A stretch of 9,403 bases of DNA from Candidatus Scatomorpha merdipullorum (GTDB lineage: Bacteria > Bacillota > Clostridia > Oscillospirales > Oscillospiraceae): positions 1 to 9,403 of the forward strand of contig DVJK01000049.1 in NCBI GenBank assembly GCA_018716795.1, read 5' to 3'. The position numbers and the translations under genes were made by a program. This document shows positions 1-6,402 of the stretch, in pieces. The notes beneath the pieces were generated by a model. That model saw nothing but the letters and a program-made list of their open reading frames with translations. It was not told the DNA's origin and made no database searches. Numbering within the stretch: the first letter of the stretch is position 1; every line of letters starts with the position of its first letter.

Positions 1-344
1 CTCCTGAGCGTCGAAATCTTGCGCGCGCGGCTCGCGGCGTTCAGGCCGTACTCCGGCGAGCGGCTCTGCTCGTTTTTGACCTTGTCGCGCGAGAGGAAGG
101 CGAGATACTCGTATATTTCCGAGGTCTTGACGGAGGCGGCGAAGTCGAGGTCGACGTCCGAGATAGAGACGTCCTCAAGCTCGGTGTCGCGCGGGACAAG
201 GCCGCGTATAATCTTCATATAGCGGAAAAAATTGCGCAGGTCGAGATAATATTCGTCGACCGTGGCGCGCGAGTGGCCCTTGATGGTCTCATGATAGGTC
301 AAAAAATCGCGCAGCACCTGCGGCGCCTCGCTGCGATAGTCCAA
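1..344 (-). CDS. Xer-type tyrosine recombinase, N-terminal part (runs off left edge)
   Basis: About 114 residues are visible, and the catalytic C-terminal domain lies outside the window. The start is a TTG at 344-342, chosen because a GGAGG ribosome binding site (358-354) stands 9 nt upstream and no in-frame ATG fits. The translation begins LDYRSEAPQVLRDFLTYHET. It continues with the helical pattern of the Xer/integrase SAM-like DNA-binding domain: SRATVDEYYLDLRNFFRYMK at about residues 25-44, IYEYLAFLSR near 78-87, and a closing AASRARKISTLR that normally precedes the catalytic domain. The roughly 15-residue stretch between the last two segments is longer than in classical XerC/XerD and recalls XerS, though this rests on memory rather than alignment. 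Xer recombinases resolve chromosome dimers at dif. The gene has its own promoter and a dif-like palindrome just upstream. I am confident of the family; whether it is a XerC, XerD, XerS or an element integrase is open. Confidence 0.85.
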   Translation of the reverse strand, partial: MDYRSEAPQVLRDFLTYHETIKGHSRATVDEYYLDLRNFFRYMKIIRGLVPRDTELEDVSISDVDLDFAASVKTSEIYEYLAFLSRDKVKNEQSRSPEYGLNAASRARKISTLR

Positions 345-362
345 AGCTCGTCACCTCCAAAG

Positions 363-398
363 CCTATTTATTTTAATTTAAGCGGCCGGAAAAGGCAA
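363..398 (-). promoter_or_regulatory. Sigma-A promoter of the recombinase gene
   Basis: On the minus strand, TTGCCT (398-393) is followed after exactly 17 nt by TAAAAT (375-370). Transcription would start near 363, giving a leader of about 20 nt that includes the GGAGG site at 358-354. The elements match consensus at 4/6 and 5/6. No experimental support. Confidence 0.6.
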
Positions 399-415
399 GG
401 GGTAAATACACAGAT

Positions 416-445
416 AATTCAACAAAATAAATATTTTGTTGAATT
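416..445. repeat. Perfect 13-bp-arm AT-rich palindrome, dif-like
   Basis: AATTCAACAAAAT at 416-428 is repeated in perfect inverse at 433-445 around a 4-nt centre. Read as 28 bp (417-444), it has 11-bp arms and a 6-bp spacer TAAATA, the geometry of a Xer recombination site. The right arm TTTTGTTGAAT resembles the arm TTTTCTTGAAA that I recall for the streptococcal difSL site. It lies 18 bp upstream of the recombinase -35 box and 28 bp downstream of the DUF6873 stop. It could instead be an operator or an mRNA 3'-end hairpin. It is not a normal intrinsic terminator, because the stem is almost all A/T and no T-tract follows on either strand. Confidence 0.6.
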
Positions 446-473
446 GAGGGGAGGCTGAAACGCTTGAAAGACG

Positions 474-1214
474 CTATTTTTCAATTAATGGCAGAATTGA
501 GCCCACGTCGAAGGCCGGGGCGTCTGTGAGATATATGGGCGCGATTCCGCGCGCGCCGAGGAAAGCCATTATATTATTGTAATCCGGATGCGCGTCAAGC
601 CGGCCCGTGAACGCCAGCTCGCTTTTGGAAAGCTTGAACGCCGCGCCGCCGATAAAGCCATACTCAAAGCCCTCGAGCTCGACGTGGCCCGGGGTTATCT
701 CCAGCACCTCCAGAGCGCGCCTGCGGGCCGCCTCGGCGATGCCGCGGTCAGCCGTTATGATAGAGCGCTCGTCGACAACGCAGACGCTGCACTTGGCGTA
801 GCCCTGGGCGACGTTTATCGTTTCAAGCTCCGAGGCGTTCTCAAGCGCGGCCCTTGCCGTGACGTCGAGCCTGTGGAAAAAGTGGCCGCCGGCTATGCAG
901 GCGTTGAGCGCGCAGTCGCCGGGATAGCGCTCCGCCGGCCCGGGCGCGGAGAAAAGCTCGAATCCCCTATTTGTTAAATAATTCACTATCGGCTCCGCAC
1001 AGGCGCAGACGATTTTATTCCCGCCCAGGTGCAGCATGCTCAAATCCGCGTGCCCGGCGAGCCGGCGGTCCGCCCCTGGCGCGTCCGGAAGCCAGAGCAT
1101 TTCGACGCCGAGGGCCGCAAGGGCCGCCCCGAGGCGGCCCCGATACCTCTCCCCTGCCACGGCAAGGGCTGTCCTGTTTTGCGGCAAATGCGGAGTTATA
1201 ACATAATTTGTCAT
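474..1214 (-). CDS. DUF6873-like protein (possible GME fold), function unknown
   Basis: A 246-residue soluble protein without signal peptide or membrane segment. I recognise it as resembling the clostridial DUF6873 family, described as having a guanidine-modifying-enzyme (GME) fold; this is recall, not a search. Likely conserved blocks are HADLSMLHLG (55-64), YPGDCALNAC (97-106), QGYAKCSVCVVDE (138-149) and GFEYGFIGG (182-190). Five cysteines sit in or beside these blocks (C70, C72, C101, C142, C145). GME enzymes such as arginine deiminase and dimethylargininase use a Cys-His-acid set, but I cannot assign catalytic residues here. The start ATG overlaps the radA stop as ATGA, which implies translational coupling and a place as last gene of the operon. 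Nothing in the sequence shows its substrate. It is co-directional with the recombinase gene, which has a separate promoter. Confidence 0.75.
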   Translation of the reverse strand: MTNYVITPHLPQNRTALAVAGERYRGRLGAALAALGVEMLWLPDAPGADRRLAGHADLSMLHLGGNKIVCACAEPIVNYLTNRGFELFSAPGPAERYPGDCALNACIAGGHFFHRLDVTARAALENASELETINVAQGYAKCSVCVVDERSIITADRGIAEAARRRALEVLEITPGHVELEGFEYGFIGGAAFKLSKSELAFTGRLDAHPDYNNIMAFLGARGIAPIYLTDAPAFDVGSILPLIEK

Positions 1215-2572
1215 TGCAGCGCCGCCTTAATTGCCTCTCTTATGCTCTTAACCCGGATGAGCTCCAAACCTTTCGGCTGAATTACGTCTCCCTTTATACG
1301 CGCGGGGATTATGCAGCGCGAAAAGCCCAGGCGGGCGATTTCGGAGAGGCGCAGGTTGAGCTGCTGGACGGAGCGCACCTCGCCCGAGAGGCCGACTTCG
1401 CCGACGGCGGCGAGGTCGGAGCCTATGGGCGCGTCGCGGAAGCTGCTGGCCACGGCCAGAAGCGTCGCCAAATCCGCCGCGGGCTCGTCCAGCTGCAGCC
1501 CGCCGACGACGTTTATATAGGCGTCGCAGCCGGAGACGGACATGCCGCCGCGCTTTTCAAGCACGGCGAGGAGCAGCATGGCGCGGTTATAATCTATGCC
1601 GTTGGAGTTGCGCCGGGCGGAGCCGTACCCGCTCTGGGCCACGAGGGCCTGGATCTCGGCCAGAATCGGCCGCGAGCCCTCCATGACGCAGGTGACGCAG
1701 GTGCCGGGCGTGTCCAGGGGCCGGCCGGAGAGCAGGGATTCCGAGGGGTTCGGCACCTCGCGCAGGCCGGTGTCGGCCATTTCGAAGACGCCTATCTCGT
1801 TCGTGGAGCCGAAGCGGTTCTTGGCCGCGCGCAGTATGCGGTAGCTCATGGACTGCTCGCCCTCGAAGTACAGCACGCAGTCAACCATGTGCTCGAGCAC
1901 CTTGGGGCCGGCTATCGCGCCCTCCTTGTTTATATGCCCCACGACGAAGGCGGTGAAGCCGTCTGACTTGGCGCGGCGCATGATGGCCATGGTGCTCTCG
2001 CGCACCTGGCTGACGGAGCCCGGCGTGGCGGAGACCTCGGCGTCGAACATCGTCTGTATGGAGTCGATTATGACGACCGTGGGCTGCAGGTCCTCGGCGA
2101 CGGAGAGGATTTCGCTCACCTGCGTCTCGGCCAGGACGAAAATCTCGCCCTCGGAGACGCCGAGGCGCTGCGCGCGCATCTTGAGCTGGCGGCGGCTCTC
2201 CTCGCCGGTGACATAGAGCACGCGCTCGCTCCGGCCGATGAGGCCGCAGAGCTGCAAAAGCAGCGTCGACTTGCCGACGCCCGGCGCGCCGCCCACGAGC
2301 ACCACGCTGCCGCGCACGGCCCCGCCGCCGAGCACGCGGTCGAGCTCGCCGACGCCGGTCGAGAAGCGTATCTCCTCCTCGGTCTCCAGCTCGGAGAGCT
2401 TTTCCGGCGTCTGACGCGCCCTGTGGGCCGCGGCGGCGGCCTTATTTTCGCTTTTGGGGCGCTGCGGGGCCTCGGTGAGGGTGTTCCAGGCCCCGCAGGC
2501 CGGGCATTGGCCCTGCCAGCGCGGGGTCTCGTTCCCGCATTCGGTGCAGTAAAAAACCGTTTTCTGTTTCAT
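1211..2572 (-). CDS. radA: DNA repair protein RadA (Sms)
   Basis: A 453-residue RadA, the usual length. RadA is a RecA-like ATPase that works with RecA to extend and resolve recombination intermediates during double-strand break repair, acting in the cytoplasm as a hexameric helicase-like motor. The domains are complete and in order. There is an N-terminal C4 zinc finger (C9, C12, C23, C26), then a RecA-type ATPase with Walker A GGAPGVGKS at 94-102 (K101) and Walker B VVIID at 166-170. The RadA signature KNRFG follows at 251-255, and a C-terminal Lon-protease-like domain begins at about residue 290. The ATG at 2572 overlaps the amidase stop as ATGA, and the radA stop overlaps the next start in the same way, so translation is probably coupled at both ends. 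Only a weak GGACGGAA-like site precedes the start, which fits coupling. Nothing looks degraded. Confidence 0.98.
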   Translation of the reverse strand: MKQKTVFYCTECGNETPRWQGQCPACGAWNTLTEAPQRPKSENKAAAAAHRARQTPEKLSELETEEEIRFSTGVGELDRVLGGGAVRGSVVLVGGAPGVGKSTLLLQLCGLIGRSERVLYVTGEESRRQLKMRAQRLGVSEGEIFVLAETQVSEILSVAEDLQPTVVIIDSIQTMFDAEVSATPGSVSQVRESTMAIMRRAKSDGFTAFVVGHINKEGAIAGPKVLEHMVDCVLYFEGEQSMSYRILRAAKNRFGSTNEIGVFEMADTGLREVPNPSESLLSGRPLDTPGTCVTCVMEGSRPILAEIQALVAQSGYGSARRNSNGIDYNRAMLLLAVLEKRGGMSVSGCDAYINVVGGLQLDEPAADLATLLAVASSFRDAPIGSDLAAVGEVGLSGEVRSVQQLNLRLSEIARLGFSRCIIPARIKGDVIQPKGLELIRVKSIREAIKAALQ

Positions 2573-3300
2573 AGCATCATTCCGTCCGCTGTGCCCGCGT
2601 ATTGAAGATATGCCGTCAGCAGCACGGCCGCGAGCTTATTTTGATATTCCCCGCTCTTGAGCTGCTCGAGCTCCGCGGCGTTGGAGATAAAGCCGCACTC
2701 CACCAGTATGGCCGGGCAGTTCGCCTCGCGCATGAGGTAGATATCCTCGTCCGCCGGCGAGGCCAGGCGGCGGCTCTCGGGGCAGAGCTTTTCAACGAGC
2801 AGGGCCTGCGCCGCCTCGCCCAGGGCCCGGCTGCCGGATACGGCGGAGTAGAACACCTGCGGCCCGTTCGGGCGCGGGTCGGGATAATAGTTCTGGTGTA
2901 TGCTTATCAGCACGGCCCCGGGGCGGGAGTTGATGAGCTCGAGCCTCGCGGCCTGGTCAGCGCGCTTCATCTCCCGCAGGCTCCCGGCATCGGCGGGATA
3001 GCTTATGTCCTCGCTCGAGCGGGTCATGAGCGTTTCGACGCCGAAGAGCCCGGCCAGGGCCTCCAGCCGCCGCGCCACGGCGAGGTTTATCGAGCTCTCC
3101 ACCGTGCCGTCCGCGGCGGAGGCCCCGCCGTCCGCCCCGCCGTGCCCGGCGTCGATTATGAGCGTTTCGCCACCCTCGGCGAAAACCGCCGCGGCCTCCG
3201 GCTTATCCGCCTCCAGCGGCGGCAGCAAGAAAGCCGCCGCTATGAGCGCAAGCGCCGCCAGAAGCGGCAGCGCGTCGCGCAGCTTCAATGTGAAATACAA
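2569..3300 (-). CDS. cwlD: N-acetylmuramoyl-L-alanine amidase, CwlD-like
   Basis: An Amidase_3 family zinc hydrolase of 243 residues. One membrane-spanning segment (about residues 10-29) anchors or exports it, and the catalytic domain starts at about residue 45. Counting from the chosen start, the zinc ligands are H53 (in DAGHGG), E68 (in ESSIN) and H135 (in SIHQN), and the catalytic Glu is E201 (in VECGF). Length and layout fit CwlD, which removes peptides from muramic acid so that muramic delta-lactam of the spore cortex can form; this suggests a spore former. A different cell-wall amidase role cannot be excluded. I chose TTG at 3300-3298 because GGAGG (3312-3308) precedes it by 7 nt. A GTG at 3315 would add five residues but has no ribosome binding site and lies inside the upstream hairpin. 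The gene follows the aminotransferase by about 47 bp and overlaps radA. Confidence 0.88.
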   Translation of the reverse strand: MYFTLKLRDALPLLAALALIAAAFLLPPLEADKPEAAAVFAEGGETLIIDAGHGGADGGASAADGTVESSINLAVARRLEALAGLFGVETLMTRSSEDISYPADAGSLREMKRADQAARLELINSRPGAVLISIHQNYYPDPRPNGPQVFYSAVSGSRALGEAAQALLVEKLCPESRRLASPADEDIYLMREANCPAILVECGFISNAAELEQLKSGEYQNKLAAVLLTAYLQYAGTADGMML

Positions 3301-3307
3301 AGGCCTC

Positions 3308-3334
3308 CCTCCCACAGCATACTATGCCGGGAGG
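3308..3334 (-). promoter_or_regulatory. Hairpin that can sequester the amidase ribosome binding site
   Basis: In the minus-strand transcript CCTCCC (3334-3329) pairs with GGGAGG (3313-3308), and an inner GCAT/ATGC stem (3327-3324 with 3320-3317) closes on a 3-nt loop. The right arm is the ribosome binding site of the amidase. A ribosome finishing the aminotransferase at 3348 would probably open the stem, so this looks like a translational coupling device. There is no T-tract, so it is not an intrinsic terminator. Confidence 0.5.
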
Positions 3335-3347
3335 ACAGGTTTAAGAC

Positions 3348-4535
<1,188 letters not shown>

Positions 4536-4570
4536 CTATAAATTCCTTCCTTCGCGGGATTACCATGGGG

Positions 4571-4606
4571 CCCATATATTATATAGCCATCAGGGCGGCT
4601 TTGCAA
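4571..4606 (-). promoter_or_regulatory. Sigma-A promoter of the aminotransferase-cwlD-radA operon
   Basis: On the minus strand TTGCAA (4606-4601) is followed after 17 nt by a perfect TATAAT (4583-4578), with the start of transcription expected near 4571. That leaves a leader of about 36 nt. The -35 box falls inside the palindrome at 4595-4617. Confidence 0.72.
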
Positions 4607-4617
4607 GTCAAAGCCGC
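4595..4617. promoter_or_regulatory. 9-bp-arm palindrome between divergent promoters (candidate operator)
   Basis: GCGGCTTTG (4595-4603) and CAAAGCCGC (4609-4617) form a perfect inverted repeat with a 5-nt centre. The site covers the -35 box of the minus-strand operon promoter and ends one base before the -35 box of the plus-strand promoter. A protein bound here could control both directions. Without a T-tract on either strand it is not a terminator. The cognate regulator is not in the window. Confidence 0.6.
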
Positions 4618-4653
4618 TTGCAGTGAGGGCGCGCATATTGTAAAATAGGGCCT
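4618..4653 (+). promoter_or_regulatory. Promoter of the small two-TM protein gene
   Basis: TTGCAG (4618-4623), a 17-nt spacer and TAAAAT (4641-4646) point to a start near 4653, only about 17 nt ahead of the GTG. The -35 box is weak (3/6), so this promoter may need an activator, possibly one bound at the adjoining palindrome. Confidence 0.5.
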
Positions 4654-4669
4654 GAAGGGAGGCGAGGCC

Positions 4670-5131
4670 GTGTATAAAAAACCGGATTGGCAGCTGCGCG
4701 CCTGCGCGGGCGCATCCGCGGCGCTCGGCCTCTTCCTGACGGCGCTCGGGCTGCTCGGAAGGCCGCTCGGCCTCTATTTCTCCGATGCCGAGCTCTCCGC
4801 CCTGCTCTGCTTCGGCGGCGCGGCCTTTGCGCTTTGCGCGCTGAGCCTGCTTTTCATACTGCTCAGGCGCCGGATGAGGGCGCGGCTTATGGAGCGCGGC
4901 GTGGCGGCGGAGGCGAAGCTCGTCTCCATAGTGAGCGACCGCCGCGTCCACCGCGGCTCGGGCACGGGGCACTTCATGGTCACCTGCCGCTATGAATTTC
5001 GCGGGAAGCAGTACCGCAGCTATATCTCCGGCCTCAAGCTCGGTCCCTCGCCCGACTGCTCCCCGCGCGTGTACCTGGACCCGAAGCGCCCGCGCCGGGC
5101 GGTGATAGACCCATATTCGCTCTACCGCTGA
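4670..5131 (+). CDS. Small two-TM membrane protein, possibly DUF3592
   Basis: A 153-residue protein starting at GTG with an AGGGAGG site (4656-4662) 7 nt upstream. Two hydrophobic helices (about residues 12-32 and 43-65) are followed by an Arg-rich stop-transfer segment (RRRMRARLMERG, 66-77). A soluble domain of about 75 residues follows, with an apparent beta pattern: AEAKLVSIVSDRR, FMVTCRYEFRGKQYRSY, PRVYLDPKRPRRAVID. The pattern 'xYxFxGxxY ... VYxDPxxPxxA' is what I associate with DUF3592-type proteins, whose biochemical function is unknown; the assignment is from memory. The soluble part would face the cytoplasm if the positive-inside rule holds for the Arg cluster. It is divergent from the aminotransferase operon and ends 101 bp before the ligase gene, which has its own promoter, so a link to cell-wall synthesis is only positional. 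Confidence 0.75.
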   Translation: MYKKPDWQLRACAGASAALGLFLTALGLLGRPLGLYFSDAELSALLCFGGAAFALCALSLLFILLRRRMRARLMERGVAAEAKLVSIVSDRRVHRGSGTGHFMVTCRYEFRGKQYRSYISGLKLGPSPDCSPRVYLDPKRPRRAVIDPYSLYR

Positions 5132-5150
5132 GGCGCAATGGCGCGGTTAA

Positions 5151-5172
5151 TAGAAACTTAATCAAATTTCTA
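5151..5172. promoter_or_regulatory. AT-rich 22-bp dyad upstream of the ligase promoter (candidate operator)
   Basis: TAGAAA (5151-5156) and TTTCTA (5167-5172) are inverted repeats. Inside them TT (5158-5159) pairs with AA (5164-5165), giving 9-bp arms with one mismatch around AATC. The dyad ends directly against the proposed -35 box (5173-5178). Such an AT-rich symmetric block in a GC-rich region is suggestive of a regulator site, but the regulator is unknown. Confidence 0.5.
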
Positions 5173-5208
5173 TTTCCATTCCGCTCTCAAAGTGTTAAAA
5201 TATCATGG
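5173..5208 (+). promoter_or_regulatory. Promoter of the VanG-type ligase gene
   Basis: TTTCCA (5173-5178), a 17-nt spacer and TAAAAT (5196-5201) give an expected start near 5208, with a leader of about 25 nt that contains the GGAGG site at 5221-5225. The boxes match at 4/6 and 5/6. No terminator is seen between the preceding gene and this promoter, so read-through is also possible. Confidence 0.55.
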
Positions 5209-5232
5209 ACACACAGCCAAGGAGGCTTAGAT

Positions 5233-6279
5233 ATGGACAAGAAAACTATCGCGGTGATATTCGGCGGCTGCTCGCCGGAATACCCCGTTTCGCTTGAATC
5301 CTCGCACTCCGTGGTCGTCAGCTTCGACCGGGAGAAGTACGAGCTCATCCTGCTCGGCATCACCAAGGGCGGCGAGTGGTTCCGCTATTACGGCGGGCCC
5401 GAGGGCATAGAAAACGACATCTGGCGAGAGGGCAAATGCGTTCCCGCCGTGATTTCTCCCGACCGTGAGGTTCACGGCGTCGTCGAATTCGGCCCCGACG
5501 GCCCCGTCACGACGCGCATAGACGCGGCCTTTCCGGTCATGCACGGCAAAAACGGCGAGGACGGCACCATCCAGGGCCTCTGCGAGATGGCCGGGATCCC
5601 CATTATCGGCTGCGGCGCGCTCTGCTCCGCCCTCTGCATGGACAAGGACCGCGCGCACAAGCTGGTCTCCCTCGCCGGGGTGGAGGTGCCCCGCGCCGTC
5701 GTCTTCACCTCGATGCCCGACGAGGCCGAGCTCAGGGCGAAGGTCGAGGAGATTGGCTATCCTGTCTTCGTGAAGCCCGTGCGCGCCGGCTCCAGCTTCG
5801 GCATAACGAAAGTCTCCGGAAGCGCCGCGCTCATGGAAGCGGTCAGGTTCGCCTTCCGCTATGACCGCGAGGTCATAATTGAGGAGACCATCGTCGGCAA
5901 CGAGGTCGGCTGCGCCGTCATGGGCAACGAGGAGCTCACGATTGGCCGCGCGGACGAGATTGAGATTTTCGGCGACATCTTCGACTATGAGGAGAAGTAT
6001 ACGCTCAAGACCGCGAAGATACATATGCCCGCGCGCGTCGACGAGGCCACGGAGGCGCGCATAAAGGCCGCCGCGGAGAAGATTTACCGCGCGCTCGGCT
6101 GCCGCGTCATGGCCCGCGTGGACATGTTCCTCACGAAGGACGGCCGCGTGGTCTTCAACGAGGTCAACACGATACCCGGCTTCACCCCGCACAGCCGCTT
6201 CCCGAACATGATGAAGGGCATAGGCCTCGACTTCACGCAGCTTCTCGACTGCCTCGTGGGCTACACCTTCGAGCAGTGA
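5233..6279 (+). CDS. vanG: D-alanine--D-serine (or D-alanine) ligase, VanG type
   Basis: A 348-residue ATP-grasp ligase that joins D-alanine to a second D-amino acid for the peptidoglycan pentapeptide. The ATG follows GGAGG by 7 nt. N-terminal IAVIFGG and E16 begin the first subsite. HGKNGEDGTIQG spans 104-115, KPVRAGSSFG (181-190) lies in the ATP-grasp region, and VFNEVNTIPGFT (307-318) carries the metal-binding Glu and Asn. I class it as VanG type from remembered similarity along its length, notably GITKGGEWF (42-50), SALCMDKDRAHKLVSLAG (132-149), FDYEEKYTLK (250-259) and SRFPNMMKGIGL (321-332). EKYT at 254-257 in the omega loop is the D-Ser ligase type of signature, where VanC has EKYQ. 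A VanT-type racemase follows by 120 bp, supporting D-serine as acceptor. A housekeeping D-Ala-D-Ala ligase remains possible, as acceptor specificity has not been measured. Confidence 0.88.
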   Translation: MDKKTIAVIFGGCSPEYPVSLESSHSVVVSFDREKYELILLGITKGGEWFRYYGGPEGIENDIWREGKCVPAVISPDREVHGVVEFGPDGPVTTRIDAAFPVMHGKNGEDGTIQGLCEMAGIPIIGCGALCSALCMDKDRAHKLVSLAGVEVPRAVVFTSMPDEAELRAKVEEIGYPVFVKPVRAGSSFGITKVSGSAALMEAVRFAFRYDREVIIEETIVGNEVGCAVMGNEELTIGRADEIEIFGDIFDYEEKYTLKTAKIHMPARVDEATEARIKAAAEKIYRALGCRVMARVDMFLTKDGRVVFNEVNTIPGFTPHSRFPNMMKGIGLDFTQLLDCLVGYTFEQ

Positions 6280-6287
6280 GATAATAC

Positions 6288-6394
6288 GCGTGCAAAGCCC
6301 GGCAGGCCGGTGTGAGGGTTCGAAACCTTCTCCCGCTGCCGGGCCCGCGCGCTTAGCGCGCCGGATGCGCGCACTCCCGATTTTTATCCCGGAG
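6288..6394 (+). promoter_or_regulatory. Structured intergenic RNA between ligase and racemase genes
   Basis: GCCCGGCA (6297-6304) pairs perfectly with TGCCGGGC (6337-6344). The enclosed GAGGGTT-CGA-AACCTTC is a 7-bp hairpin that also matches a tRNA T-arm (GAGGG stem, TTCGAAA loop). Around and after it are GCGTGC (6288-6293) and three GCGCGC boxes (6347-6352, 6356-6361, 6367-6372) that can pair with one another in several exclusive ways. CTCC (6374-6377) can pair with GGAG (6391-6394) of the racemase ribosome binding site. No promoter and no stem directly followed by a T-tract is seen, so it probably acts on the ligase-racemase message as an attenuator, stability element or translational control. 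Confidence 0.45.
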
Positions 6395-6402
6395 GTCTTT
6401 TG

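Noticed and set aside
416..445. Palindrome as an intrinsic terminator of the minus-strand operon
   Set aside because: The stem is almost entirely A/T and is not followed by a T-tract on either strand; the operon's true terminator is not evident.
345..529. Small plus-strand gene starting at TTG 464 behind GAGGGGAGG
   Set aside because: The frame stops after about 21 codons and runs antisense to the end of the DUF6873-like gene; the purine-rich site is probably coincidental.
1208..1966. Plus-strand open frame opposite radA
   Set aside because: Antisense to a complete RadA with all motifs; no ribosome binding site and no recognisable protein pattern.
5133..5150. GCGC-AATG-GCGC as a terminator for the small membrane protein gene
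   Set aside because: The stem has only 4 bp and no T-tract follows.
5227..6192. Long minus-strand open frame opposite the ligase gene
   Set aside because: It is the antisense shadow of a clear ATP-grasp ligase; GC-rich coding sequence leaves long open frames. Its translation shows no recognisable family.
6288..6350. tRNA gene suggested by a T-arm-like GGTTCGAAACC
   Set aside because: No matching 5' acceptor strand (AGCGGGA would be needed for TCCCGCT), no D-arm or anticodon arm, and the outer 8-bp stem pairs in a way that does not fit a cloverleaf.
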